Assembly (NCBI GenBank): GCA_026936325.1
Contig: JAPTHN010000003.1
Span: 69,125,192 to 69,189,191, forward strand
From: Platynereis dumerilii
Taxonomy: Eukaryota; Annelida; Polychaeta; Phyllodocida; Nereididae
Direction: 5' to 3'
Length of the DNA stretch: 64,000 nt
In this document: positions 1-12,992 of the stretch, piece by piece
Position numbering within the stretch: the first letter of the stretch is position 1
How the letters are laid out: each line of letters opens with the position of its first letter
Notes under the pieces: generated by a model
What the model was told of the DNA's origin: nothing
The model's input: the letters and a program-made list of their open reading frames with translations, nothing else
Database searches by the model: none
Program-made: the position numbers and the translations under genes

Positions 1-2640
1 CAGCTCAAAACGAATTGATTTCCTTGGTCTGTCAGAAATTTTAGATACCCACCTTCAGTCCTTCACACATGCCTATAATTCCGGAGGTGGGATGAAGTTT
101 GATGTCAATATGTTTGTTTGAATGATGTTGTACTGTCCCCTCCCTAATTTTGCTCCCAGATCACCAAACAGAACGTTGCTGTTTACAAGAATGACCTAGT
201 GGGATACACCGTTGCTCATAAATGCAGAATACTTCAACATTCTCCATTGAAATTGACAACTTTAGCAACTTTTGCTGGAGCACATGATGGTCTGATTCAA
301 TGGTAATTACTTCCAATGACCGCTAAAGGGAAAAACATGCTCTCATGTAAAACGCATGCTGCAGCGTTAACCCCAAGAAAAGTTTAAGCAGCACGAAATA
401 TGGAAATTCAGGGTTTTTTTTAGGGTGAGGTGCATTCAACCAAAAATTAAACCCTCTTGCAAAAAATGTATTTGAGGCTTTCAAAGAGTGACTAGAGAAG
501 ATGACCTGACCTTTACAACACACTCTGAAATTTACTTTTATTTGACACTTTTTTTCCAAAAAAGTATTCCATATTTATGAGCAGGAGTGTAAACAGGCTG
601 CTTTTATCCAGTCCTAAATGTTTGAAAAATAGACATTAAATTTTGTTAAAAATGCAATATAATCTGGCCTATGGACTGTGGAGAACTACATGAAGGCCTC
701 AACGTCAATCATGTTGTGTCATTAAGTGTCATAATAGCTGATAGTGTGAAATCAAATAAATGGGTATAATTGAAATTTCCAATTATCAAAAGATCTTCTT
801 TTGGTTAGTCATAACAGATTTCTAGCATTAAAATCAGACACATATCACTTTGTCTCTCAGTTGTCAACCAATGGTGTTTTTCTGTAGAGACTGAGTTGCT
901 GGTAAAACTAAGGGCTTAGCTAATGGTTTGATAACAATGTACAAAACACAAATTTCATTGCAAAATAAAATTGTAGTAGAAATTATTACAATCTACAGAT
1001 GAAATAAGAAATTTAAAGTGGTTTCTTAAACTTTGATGAATTGAGTTTCGGCAAATGCACATACAGCGTAAAAGCATCAGTGAAACAGAATCTTCTTTGA
1101 TGTTTTTCTCTTTCATTCGATCTGTATTTTGGCCGAACCACAAGTAAGCCAAAAATAGCTTAATTCACTCTGAAAGCTTTTTCAGAGCTCTAAACGAATT
1201 GCCTTCCTCAGCCTGTCGAAATTTTAGATACCAACCATTGCTCATGCCTTTAATTCAAAAAGTGGAATGAATGTCTCAACTTGTAGGGTTGTTGAAATGA
1301 TGTCGTACTGCTCCTTCCCCCCAGTTTTCCCCGAACACAAGACAGAACATTGCTGTTTACAACAATGATCTATAGGCAGACCAACAGGATGTTTTTATTC
1401 CGAATTAAATGCTTGACAAATAGCCTACAAATTTTACAAAAATGCAGTCTCATCTGACTCATCAAGACATATTACTTGTAAAAGGCTGCAGCTGCATCAG
1501 GTTGGCCGCCATATGATGCACATACAGGCTTGCATGATAGAAGAGCATTACAAGAACAATATTCTGCAATTATGTGTTATCTATTGTTTTACACCTTCTT
1601 CAGCTTTGGAAACATCCAATGTTTTCCGAGTCTGCAAGGAACACCAAATCAGTCTGCTCCCAAAGTAAGATGCATAAACATCACTGGTCCATAAGTAAGT
1701 TAAATTAGCTGAATATGAAATCCAAGCTTGCAGCCCATAGCTATAAAGGCCTTAATTATGCCTTCTTAATCCAGTCATAAGGAAAAGCCAACATACTGCA
1801 CATGCCGTCTCTTGTGACATAATACCATGCCCACAGATTTCTTATGTCATACCTAGTTTATCTTGTGTAAAAGAAAAAAAATCAATCAATATCACATAGG
1901 CCTACATAAATCTTGAATTTCAATGCAACCATCTCAGACCAAACGTGAGAAAGTGACAAATATAATATCAAGCTCTTAAACACCAATGAACAATCATGGC
2001 ACCACAATATTTTCAGAATGACTAAGATATGGAGTATCAACAGATTTTCCAATCTTCGAATTTTAAAGAGAAGAAAGGTGGTTCTACCTTATATTTTTGT
2101 TTGGGATTTTTCAAGTCTCTCTTGAATTCAAGCAAATGAGTTTCCTGCAATTATGGATCTGCATGTTGAGGGATTTGAGACTCAAGATTGGCGAGTCCTG
2201 TACTTCATGCACGTTTTGAATAATGAAGATTCCTGTTGGGTTGGTAGAGTGTTCAAAATGACATTCAATGAGGAGTTCATAGTTATGAGATCGTTTGGCG
2301 GACACAAAATGATGACATTATAGATGTCCATTGTAGTCTTGAATGGACACATTGAGATGAAAGATTAGAACTATGCTCACTGATCAGTCACCACACATAG
2401 AACGATGAGGTGGGGGTTTCAATGCTAACTGAGTTCCATTTGCTTGGCTACCTTTGGGCATGTCTATCACCAGATGGCTCCGTGTCAGTACCTAAATTTA
2501 GCTTTCAAGTATTGCCATGCAGTAGAATCGAACCCTGAACCTCAAAATTACAAGGCCAGCATGCAATGCGCTCAGTTCCTGAGGTACATAGCTTTGCAGT
2601 GTGAAAAAAAAATCTTCACACAATTGGGGATCATACCATT
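1..2640. repeat. Duplicated segment, block A
   Basis: This segment matches, with many small differences, 6365-8007 followed by 15974-16715 in the same orientation. It also matches 34280-35760 in inverted orientation. Inside it the stretch at 1-180 resembles 1180-1340, so the block is itself built from roughly 1-kb subunits. Shared landmarks include a stretch near 900-1000 containing caaatttcattgcaaaataa and the one near 1440-1680. No convincing coding region was seen; the ORFs are short and not conserved between copies. At 1736-1744 it holds catagctat, the uninterrupted version of the site where block B carries 8 kb of inserted elements. Confidence 0.7.
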
Positions 2641-4800
2641 CTGGAATCTTTAATCAAGATTTCAGAGCAGGGCAGGGAATGGACACATATAGAATAACTT
2701 GACTATGCACATTTGAGAACAGCAGAAGAAGGTGGAATATTCTCTTGAGGCATCCATTTCTGCCTGATATCGGACTTTTGACAAAGTGGCCAATCAGAGA
2801 ATTGCAGGGTTATAAGTAAAATGTGGATTCCCAGATGCAGGCCATTTCTTTAGTATGAGTACAAATTTTGGCTATTTATGTACATTTATATGATGCAGGA
2901 AATGATTCTCTTCAGATTTTGGTACTCATATACTTCAGGCATACAAAAGTAATGAGATCTCCTCAGAAAGGAATTCAAAGCTTTTTTTCTTTTTAAGTTT
3001 TTCTCATGGTATTGGCTTTCCTTTGAAGAAATATAACTTAATATGTCTCTTTTGGAATTTTGATATCATTGAAAGCAATTCTGAATGCATACAAAGTTGC
3101 TGGAAATGGTGATCCACATTGTATATCTTTATTAAGATCTACATCAGATTTATTCTGTCTCTGTATTTTGTCAAAGAGCTCTAGGATACATAAGTGTTAG
3201 TCCACTGGGCACAGGCATTGCAATACTTTTTGAGGAGAGAGAAGAAAATGCAACTTAATTGTGCTGATGATGTGGCATGTTGCTAATGATGTGTCTTGGT
3301 CAAGGCACAACTTATTACAATATATATGTATTTGTATAGCAAATTAACTTAACGAGTTTATACTGTTTGTTGATGACTCACAAACAAAATGATTATGACA
3401 AAGTATATGATCCTCGCATACACTAAATTGGCAAAGACACATCAATACTGACAATAGGCTTTTCCTCAATCATGACTCAACAGCTTCAATGATACTTATG
3501 TTAAAGGTATAATGACGACACACTTTCAGGAATCAAGACTCAGAAAATACACATTTCAATGTGAAGCAATACTGTCTTTCCCTGTATCTAATGAAGCGGC
3601 TGTAATTGAATTTACTCATACTGGTGATCAATGTTCATAGTTCTAATTAATCTTTCATCACATTGTTGTGTCCTTCCAAACAACAATGGAGATTAGGGTG
3701 CATCGTCTGCCTCTATATCTCCAAAACATCATGCACTTTTGTGTGATTGTTCCCTTGTATCATAAAAGAAGCCCTGCAAAATTTAAGGAAAAAATTCTAA
3801 TGCCAACGGGTGGCACAACAGCCTTGAAATTTCAGTATTAGGTGATATTTTAGCGATTCACGGTTATAAATAATATTGTCAATTTTAAATGAAATGATTT
3901 GTGAATGGCACAGTTAGATTCCTTAGAAAGAGAGCTTTAATTTGAATACCAACATCAATGGTTTCCATTCAGTAGAAGTCAAAATTGAGTGGAGATATTA
4001 TGTTTTTTATTGGGTAAAATGTGATAAATCAAAAAAAGGATGTTAATATGACTTTGGGAAGTCAAAGAAGTCTACAACGTGGAAATATGGTCTACTACAT
4101 CCACTGATAAAACCTTGATTGCATTATGATGTAGTTAGAAGAAAAAGAGATGCAGAACGGTGTCTCAACGAACTGTTGTATTTCTCATATATACATGTCA
4201 TTCATGAAAATTTGCACATTTGAATTTGATGAATAACTATCTAGAAAAATTTTTCAATTTTGTACTTTCTTCAGCAAAGCATTCCTTTTGTTTTATTCTA
4301 ACGATTACATCAAAGTTAGGCAGAAGTTGAGCTTTTAAGTTGATTTTTCCAAACATTTTGTCATAACAGTCAGAAACTTTCGGCTTTCCAAAAACTTAGG
4401 CATGAGAAATTTTCAGAAATATAGCTTTCTACCATTCAAATTAAAAACAATTTTCTTCTGAGAATAATGGTATATGAATTGAAATCATACAGCCAACCAT
4501 AAGCTAGATATTTCTAACCGCGACTTTTAAAAGCATCATTTTTTGACAATTTTGGACTCAACTTTGACACTAAAATTGCCACCCTAAAGCCACTTCAGAT
4601 CTTATTGAAATTTTGCAGAATGTGTTTCTGCGGGCAAAGGTACAATATCGCAAAAGTGCAAATGAATATCTTAATTTTTTCATTTTTAGGGGGCAGACAA
4701 TGCACCCTAATGGACATCTTTAATAATGTCATCATTTTGTGTTAGACAAAACATTTTGTGTCAGACAAAATGTCTCGGAATCTTGTTGAATGTCATTTCG
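2240..4800. repeat. Inverted arms around 2.3 kb and 3.6/4.8 kb
   Basis: The stretch at about 2250-2375 (gacacaaaatgatgacatta, then a gtccattgtagtcttgaatg stretch) reappears in inverted orientation at 3640-3693 and continues at 4710-4800. The element at 3694-4709 splits the second arm. Related direct copies occur at 6870-6930 and 16500-16600. It may be a decayed foldback element. The spacer 2640-3640 shows no gene or recognisable motif. Confidence 0.5.
3694..4709. mobile_element. hAT-like non-autonomous DNA element
   Basis: Ends are TAGGGTGCATCGTCTGCC on the left and the inverted complement with one mismatch on the right. Flanks are ATGGAGAT (3686-3693) and ATGGACAT (4710-4717), an 8-bp target duplication with one difference. 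An 8-bp duplication and a TAGGG start fit the hAT superfamily. The roughly 1-kb interior has no coding potential that I can see. It interrupts the inverted arm described for 2240-4800. Confidence 0.65.
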
Positions 4801-5194
4801 AAGTCCTTACCAACCCTAAAGGATAGAGAAACATGAAAATTCAAAACATGCATTAAATGGAGGACTAGCCAATGGGAGGAGGGGCACTGTCTGATCCAAG
4901 GGAGAGGGGTCAAGTAGGGAAAGTGAGGTGCAAAATTGGGGTGGGGCATTACGACACATGTATCTTCATGGTATTCAGTTGTCTAATAAAAGTTTATGTA
5001 TATATATATTACGGAATAAAAAAATACAGTGGGGGTTGCATCCTGTCATCAGGCCCAACAAAAGAAAAATAAAGATTTTCCTAACTCTTAGAATGATGTG
5101 AAGCCTAACAAACTCGTTTCCTTGTTATCCCAACAAAAAACAATAGAACACAAACTACTTTGGGTATTAGGCTGTTAATCTTCTTTTTCCACAG
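4800..5194. other. Intergenic DNA, no gene recognised
   Basis: AT-rich stretch with a short TA-rich run near 5000. The two overlapping short ORFs here (one per strand) show no family resemblance and are not counted as genes. Confidence 0.4.
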
Positions 5195-6062
5195 TGTCTG
5201 TACATCTTCAAGAAAGCCAGAATGTTCAAGGTGAATATGATAATGTCGGCAGCACACATGAACTATGGAGAAAAATATTTGAACATCTGCAAGCTACATG
5301 CATATGAAACACCAAGGTGTAGGTATAACCATTGATTACCATGTTTCATGAATTCTGTATGCCGAGCCTTCAGAGAAAGTGTGCTTGAATTAATGGCATA
5401 AAATGACACATGAATAGCAAATGCCTAACATGGCTAAAATGACATAGGAGACAAAATGTATTGTATGCCTGTGAAAATAGATGTTGTAGGATGTAGGAGG
5501 ATGCATCAGGATGATATGACTATGGTACTGCATGAATGTCAATGGTGCATACTTGCATTGACATTGAGTGATGTGTACAATCTGTGCATTGTTCTTGGGA
5601 TTGTCTCAGGTGGATGGATGATTTGGATGGATGGATAATTGGGGCATTACGTCTCCTATTTATGCACTCAGTAGGCTAATTAGGAAATGAGGAGGACACA
5701 GTTAGTGTCCAAAGGGAAAACCTAGTAAGTCACATTTTGGGCCAAATTGAGTTAAGGTCAAAACAGGACTTCTGAGACACGTTTCTATATATCTATTAAG
5801 TTTAGATTTTCGAGAAGTGGCCCATTACCCCAGAATGACAATTGCGAATCCCAGTAAGTCTATCTCTTACTGCACGAACTGAAATGTAAAGGTCAATTTT
5901 CTCAGAATGTCCTTAATGTGACTTGTTAGGTTTTCCCTTTGGACGCTAGACAGAAATGAGGCAAAAAATGATTGGAACTGCTGTCCAACATATTTCAGTT
6001 AAGGACTCAGTGACTTGTGTCCCATACAGTGCAATACCAACTGAGCTAACCTTCCACCAAAC
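5195..6062 (-). repeat. tRNA-derived SINE and flanking duplicated DNA, inverted copy of 35838-36560
   Basis: Read on the minus strand it begins near 6062 with a tRNA-like head (gaaggttagctcagttggta, a good box A) and runs into sequence shared with 35838-36560. A decayed box B (cagttccaatca) lies downstream. The shared part extends well past any usual SINE length, to about 5195, so the SINE lies within a larger duplicated segment. A separate MITE interrupts it at 5699-5950. Confidence 0.55.
5699..5950. mobile_element. MITE inserted in the SINE-bearing segment
   Basis: The left end starts AGTGTCCAAAGGGAAAACCT and the right end is its near-complement ending ggttttccctttggacgct; the inverted repeats are about 30 bp with a few mismatches. 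The paralogous copy at 35.9-36 kb lacks it and reads straight through (its cagaaatgag equivalent is uninterrupted), which defines the insertion. The flanks suggest an ACAG duplication. No coding capacity; superfamily not assigned. Confidence 0.65.
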
Positions 6063-6239
6063 CAAAGTTGTATCTGAGTGAGTGAAATTTCATACTGTTG
6101 ATGTCTTCCTCCTAGGGTCTCCGTTGAATTTCATACCTGCATTACAATGGAAAGCGTTCCAGATCTACAGAGAAGCAAAACATGAAGTTGACAGTGTAAT
6201 TTTAATTTAATTAATAAAGCCTACCTTTCCATCTAGGGG

Positions 6240-8007
6240 AATGCACATTGCACAAAAGCTTTGATCAATGAAATGTCATCTTCTTTGATGTTGTGCTCTT
6301 TCATTCAATCCGTCTTTTGGCCAAAACCAGAAGTAAACCAAAATAGCTCATTGCACTTTGAAAGTTTTTTCAGGTCTAAACGAATTGATTTCCTTGGTTT
6401 GTTGGAAGTTTTGGATACCAACCTTCACGCATGCCTTTAATTCCAAAAGTGGAATGAAGTGTGACGTCACTATGTTTGTTTTGATGAAGTTGTACTGTCC
6501 CCTCCCGATTTTGCCCCCTGAACACCACACAGAACATTGCTGTTTACAAGAATGACCTAGTCAGATAGACAGGCTTCTTTTATTCAGACCTAAGTGCTTG
6601 ACAAATAGACATTTTTTTTAAAATGCAATATGATCTGGCCTATTGACTATGGAAAACTACATGAAGGCCTCTACGTCAATCATGTTGGCCACAATATATG
6701 ATACACAGACTTGCGTGACCGAAAAGCATTTCAATAAGAATAATAATTTGCAGACATATAGATTGGTTCATAGCTATCTGACATGTTCATAGCTACCAGA
6801 CATATTGGTTGACACAGAATTCATAGCTGCCAGAAATATTGGTTAATAAAGAAATTTGATGATGACAGTATATATATCCATTGTAGTTTTGGATGGACAT
6901 TGGACACAACAATGAGATGAAAGATTAGAATCATGATTACCAATGTGATTGAATTAAACTACAGCCATTTCATTAGTAGGCTAAAGGGCCAAAAGTGTCA
7001 TAATAGCTTATAGTGTGCAATCAAATAAATGGGTATAATTGAAATTTTCAATTATCAAGAGGTCTTCTTTTTGTTTGTCATAACAGATTTCTAGCATTAA
7101 AATCAGGCACATATTACTTGTCTCTCAGTTGTCAACAAATGGTGATAGTCTGCAGAGATTGAGTTGCTTGTGAAATTAATGGCTAGTGGTTTGATAACAA
7201 TGTACAAAACACAAATTTCATTGCAAAATAAAATTGTAGTAGAAATTATTACAATCTACAGGATTTGAAATAAGAAGTTTAAAGCGTTTTTATTTTATTT
7301 CAATGAATCGAGTTTCAAGCAAATGCACATATAGCGCAAAAGCATCAGTGAAATGGAATCTTCTTTCATGTTGTTTTCTTTCATTCAAACCGTATTTTGG
7401 CCAAACCACAAGTAAGCTATAAATAGCTCATTTCACTCTGAAAGATTTTTCAGCTTTAAACAAATTGCCTTTGTCAGTCTTTCCGGACGTTTTAGGTACC
7501 AACCATTGTTCACGTCTTTAATTCAAAAAGTTGAATGAATTGTTATGGCTCTACTCGTACGATTGTTGAAATGATTTCATACTGCTGACTCCCCCAATTT
7601 TTCCCCGAACACTAGACAGAACATTTCTGTTTACAACAATGATCTATAGGCAGACCAACAAGATGTTTTTATTCAGAATTAAACGCTTGACAAATAGCCT
7701 ATCCATTTTTACAAAAATGCAGTCTCATCTGGCCCATCGAGACATACTTAAGGCTGCAGCTGCATCAGGTTGGCCGCCGTATGATGCACAGGCTTGCATG
7801 ATAGAAAAGCATTACAAGAACAATACTATGCAATTATGTGTTATTTATTGTTTTACACCTTCTTCAGCTTTGATAACATCCAATGCTTTCTGAGTCTGCA
7901 AGGAACACCAAATCAGTCTGCTACCAAAGTAAGATACATAAACATCATTGGTCCATAAGTAAGTTAAATTAGCTGAACATGAAATCCAAGCTCGCAGCCC
8001 ATAGCTA
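6240..8007. repeat. Duplicated segment, block B left part
   Basis: Direct-orientation paralogue of block A (1-1744). It stops at catagcta (8000-8007), where a stack of transposable elements begins; the remainder of the block resumes at 15974. Short ORFs in it are not preserved between the two copies, which argues against coding function. Confidence 0.7.
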
Positions 8008-8304
8008 CAGGGGCGGACTGGTGCTTTTTGGGCCCATGGCAAAATAAGTCTATGGGCCCCTATGTCCCTTTCGGCAGCGTTATTTGCAAATGTTGAATAA
8101 TTTGGTAAATTTTCATTAGACTAGGGGCGCCAAAGTGAGCGGATCTTGTCCTTATTAGTCAATTTGATGGCATCCCACTGAGCTAAACCGGATGACTTAG
8201 CTTTGCTCCTTCGCTTTTTTCTTGAAAATTTTTTTTGGACATCCTGCATGAGTGGACTGGCCCGTGGAAGCTGCCACTCTCCCACATAGGCCAGTCCGCC
8301 CCTG
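8008..8304. mobile_element. hAT-like MITE, CAGGGGCGGACTGG family
   Basis: Perfect 14-bp terminal inverted repeats, CAGGGGCGGACTGG and its complement. Subterminal sequence matches the element at 19400-19729 in opposite orientation, so the two are one family. The target duplication is not clean here (catagcta against catacaag), possibly because it sits at the very end of another element (8308-15973). Confidence 0.75.
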
Positions 8305-8869
8305 CATACAAGGTGGTCAAGAAAAAACTTTACTCTCTTCTTCGGCATAGTTCTATAAATGTGTCTGTTATTACTATCCAATTAGTCCGCGGGCCACCGT
8401 AACCCCCCCTCCCCCCCCTTGGGAATTTTGAAGACACATACCATCGGAAAGCTAATATTCCAGAGAACACGTTTTTGCTTGTTGGATGTTATATAACCTC
8501 AACGACTGGCGGCTATGATGGATTATTCCAAGATGGCCGCCAATTAATCGTTTTGCCCATATCTCTGGATCTAATTGGGCTAGAACAATGATTTTTGGGT
8601 CTAAATATATGTTTTCATGGGTCAGGAATTCGTTAAGACAGGTTTTGATACTCTCCTGGAAAGTTAAGTGCAGTTTAACCCCGTTTTTCAAAGTGGCGGC
8701 CATTTATCTTGTCTCAATTGTCTATATAATAATTCCAAGGATCTTTGGTGTTATACTGTCTATTTCAATACACTGAAATATAACTAAATATTAATAAATG
8801 TTTGTATAAATATTAAGGACATGGAAAAGGTATTGTTCCATTTTGGACTGAGGGTCTCGACACCAAAGC

Positions 8870-10520
8870 CATAGCCAGCTCGAAGTATGGCAGAAGTTAA
8901 ATTTTAGCAAAAATTTGCGATAGTCCAAATTTTTCAAAGTATGGCTGGGGTGTCTAGACACTTGGTCCATAATGAAACTGTATTTGCCTAATAGCCTGTT
9001 AAACATACTTAACTACCATATAAAACTATAAAACAATAAGCCTAGCCATTATTATGACCACCTATGGGCCAGTTCAAAGTTGGAAGTTGTTGAAATCTAG
9101 CAAAAATCTGCGATAGTCTTTATTTCACAAAGTGTGGCTGGGGTGTCCAGACCCATGGTCCAATATGAAACTATAGATAGCCTGGTATATATACTAAATT
9201 GCCATATAAATTTCAATATGCCTACAATTGCCTACCCATTGTTATGACCACTTTTAAGCCAGTTCATAGTTTAGAAGTTGTTGAATTTTAGCAAAAACCT
9301 GTGATAATCCAAATATTGCGAAGTGTAGCTGGAGTGTCCGAACCTTGGTCCAAAATTAAACTATATGTGCCATATAGCCTGTTATATAAGCTAAATTACC
9401 ATATCAAATTCAATATACCTAGTCATTTTTATAACCACTTTTAAGCCAGTTCATAGTTTAGGAGTTGTTGAATTTTTGCAAAAATCTGCGATAGTCCAAA
9501 TTTTACAAAGCTTAACTATCTAGAGTATCCAGAACCTTGGTCCAAAATGAAACTATGTGTGCCAGATAGCCTAGTGAATATACTAAATTACCATATAAAA
9601 TTGAATATGCCTCATCATTTTTATAACCACTTTTAAGCCAGCTCATTGTTTAGAAATTGTTGAATTCTAGCAAAAATCTGCGATAGTCCAAATTCTACAA
9701 AGTGTGACTGAAGTGTCCAGACCCTTCGTCCAAATTGAAACTATATGTGCTAGATTGCCTGGTAAATAAGCTAAATGACCATATAAAATTCAATATGCCT
9801 AGCCATTATTATGACCAATTTTAAGCCAGTTCATAGTGCAGAAGTTGTTGAATTTTAGCAAAATTCTGCAATAGTCCAAATTTTACCAAGCTTGACTAGA
9901 GTGTCCAGAACCTTTATCCAAAATGAAACTATATGTGCCAGATAGCCTGGTAAATATTCTAAATTACCATATAAAATTCAATAAGCCTAGTCATTTTTAT
10001 AACCATTTTAAAGCCAGTTCATAGTTTAGAAGTTGTTGAATTTTAGAAAAAATCTGCCATAGTACAAATTTTACTAAGTGTGGCTGGAGTGTCCAGACCC
10101 CTGGTCGAAATTGAAACTATGTGTGCCAGATAACCTGGTAAATATATCATATTACCCTATAAAATACAATATGCCTAGCAATTTTTAGGACAACTTTTAA
10201 GCCAGCTCATTGTTTAGAAATTGTTGAATTTTAGCAAAAATCTCCGATAGTCCAAATTTTACAAAGTGTGGCCGAAGTGTCAAGACCATTAGTCCAAAAT
10301 GAAACTAGATGTGCCAGTTGGCCAGGTAATTATACTAAATTATCATATGAAACTGAATGTGCCTAGCATTTTTAATAACCACTTTTAATTGAGTTAAATG
10401 TTTGGAAGCTGTTGAATTTTGGCAAATCTGCGATTGTTCAAATTTTACAAAGTGTGGCTGGAAAGTCCAGACCCTTGGTCCAAAATGAAACTATATGTGC
10501 CAGGTAGCTTAATAAATATA
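8870..10520. repeat. Tandem array of about 188-bp units (about nine copies)
   Basis: The landmark ctgcgatagtccaaatttta recurs near 9112, 9303, 9490, 9682, 9870, 10057, 10245 and 10431, spacing 186-192 bp, with an earlier diverged unit near 8915. Each unit also contains versions of gtgccagatagcctggtaaa and accacttttaagccagttca. Units differ by scattered substitutions, so the array is old. The same array occupies 27790-29440. Confidence 0.85.
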
Positions 10521-12319
10521 TTTAAAAAATACCATATAATACTCAAAATTTTCTTTAAAATAATAATGGTTTGTATTTAAGAAGTTAATTAAACATCTTT
10601 GTTACCATTTCTGTGCCAAAATAATTATTGGCAAAATAAAAACTTGGTGAGAGAAGAAAAAGGGCCTCTCTTGTTATGAGCATTCCTGTTATAGATAAGA
10701 AATATTTTAATAATTAACCAATTTCTTCTTTAATTAACCCAGACTGAATTTATGACTTTTGTATAGAATTTACCTTTGATTATAGTGATTGTATGTGTGC
10801 GGAAATCTTCTTTTGTTTTAAGTAAAATGTTGGGGTAGGATGAGGAAAATGGCCTCGTGTCAAATTTCAGTCCTTCCTCTTTGGTACATCAACATAGAAT
10901 CGTGTAACCTACTAATTTGTGGTTCCAATGATACCTACATTGTGTTATAAAGATGACTATTGAGGCAGTTTTTGCTAATTTTGTGGCAGAAAGTATGTCT
11001 CACTAAAAATAATGAAATTCGGCACCCGGTATTCAGAAAAATGTAGTTTTTTCTGGGATTGCTAGCATGCCATTTTGAATAAACAAGGGGTAAATGCACT
11101 ATCTTCCTTTCAGAGAAGGAAAACCAGTTCTTATTTCAGGAAAAATTATGTTTATCCCGAAAACCATCAATGTAGCTCAACCGGACATGTTTGTAACAAA
11201 AAATGTTTGGTTGCCAATCTGCAATATGGATGCCATAACCAAGTTAAAAACATGAAAATACCTGTTTTAAAACTCCTGAAAACATACTAGAGGCAGAATA
11301 TAGAGTATTAAAAAATATCTACAATTGTTTTCATAAAGATACACAGAATCCTGGAAGATATATTCACAGTAGAATCTATGTCGTTCATCCCCTATATCTG
11401 AAAATTTGTCTTAATTGTACATACATGTAAATCACAGTGGGTTTTAACCACCTTTAAGTTAGAAAAAATTCTAATGGCACGAAACCTGTTGGACATAGTC
11501 CACAAAGACTCGCAGATTACATAACTGAAAACAAGAAAAAAATCTGTTGGGATTTTTTTGAGAAAATTGCATTTTTGTGCAGCAGCCATTTTGCAAAGTG
11601 ATAAACTCCCTAAAAGTGTCATAAAAGTATTGAAATATTTTTTAACAGCTTGGAACCTGCTGTATATAATCCATAAGGATGTGCTGATTACATATCTGAA
11701 AACGGAAATGAAATCCGTCAAGAATTCATTGAGAAAAACACATTTTTATAAGTCAGCCATTTTTCCATGTGATAAACTCCATAAAAAGGTCATAAAATCA
11801 TCATAGACTTGTTTGTCAGTTGTCAAAGTAATATTCAATATCAGTACAAGGTAAGAGCATAGAAAGCCAGGAATTTCAAATCGGAATATTCAAGTCATCT
11901 TTATATTAAAAATGAGCAGCATTGTATACTTTAATAGTCTGACGCAGTTTCTTTCCATATTGTCTGCTGCTATTGTCATGTGTCTTTCCCTAAACTTAAA
12001 CTTAGCAAATTCTGCATGAACTGCCTAAAATGTTTGTTCTGAAAAACTGGACAAGCCGCATTTGTGTTTTTTGCAGAATGGTATTTCGTGGGAGATCAGG
12101 GGGGGCTGCAGCTAGTGTTACAAATTAGTTTATAACAATCATTCCCCTCGAACTGATGGTGGTACTCCTCCTGTACAATGTGCAGTTTCCTGGGCAATTC
12201 GACTGCCAAAGAAAATTTGGCATACCAAGCAATCATAGACTTCGAAATTTCGAGGACTTATCCATCGTTTATTAGTGATGCAGTTTTCAATCTGACCAAG
12301 ATATTAAAACACGATCGCC

Positions 12320-12604
12320 TTGTCGGAAGTTATGAATGAAACAGATTCCGTGAATGCTGATACTGTGCCATTTCTACTTGCGTTTGACCACATGGCAAGC
12401 ATGGTATGCTCCTGTTTTGGGAAAGACTTGCTGGAAGGTTGGGAGCAAGACATTGAGAAATTCTGTGATGCCTACTTGCAACTGAATATTACAATTACTC
12501 CCAAATTTCATATCTTACTTGATCATCTTCAACCATTCCATAGGCATACGGGACAGGCGTTTCACGGGGGGGGGGGGGCGGTTTCTGTCGCTATTTTGCC
12601 CTGA
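12320..12604 (+). pseudogene. Fragment of a transposon-encoded protein
   Basis: The frame reads FDHMASMVCSCFGKDLLEGW, then an acidic helix-like stretch, then YLQLNITITPKFHILLDHLQ. From memory this pattern (CFG, a Y-x-x-L residue stretch, I-[ST]-[IV]-TPK-[FV]-H, and a following H) occurs in uncharacterised transposon-linked proteins of cnidarians and arthropods. An in-frame stop lies just upstream at 12305 and the frame runs into a poly-G tract at about 12567, so it is a remnant. It lies in the core of the long-TIR element 11433-14900, so it may be what is left of the protein that once moved it. The nominal start (TTG) is not a believable start codon. Confidence 0.5.
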
Positions 12605-12992
12605 AATTTTAACATGACACGGATGTGACCAAGGCAGTGGACCTGCCCTGATTGGTCAGGATTTGCCGCCCTGATATATGCCATTCACCCTGATGCCAGG
12701 GTGGGGGGCTACAGCCCCCCTGACCCCCCATGAAATACCATTATGCCAAAAACACAAATGTGGCTTTTCCAGTTTTTCGGAACAAGCATTTGATGCAGTT
12801 CATGCAGAATTTGCTAAGTTTAGGGAAAGACACATGATTAAGGACAACAGCAGCTGACAATATGGACAGAAACTGCGTCAGACTATTAAAGAATACAATG
12901 CTGCACATGTTTAATGTAAAGATGACTTGAATATTCCGATTTGAAATTCCTGGCTTTCTATGCTCTTACCTTGTACTGATATTGAATATAAG

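Noticed and set aside
8452-8776. Overlapping frames on both strands, repeated at 27376-27700
   Set aside because: Both copies lie in the left end of the long-TIR element; the similarity is due to element duplication, and the frames have no recognisable domain.
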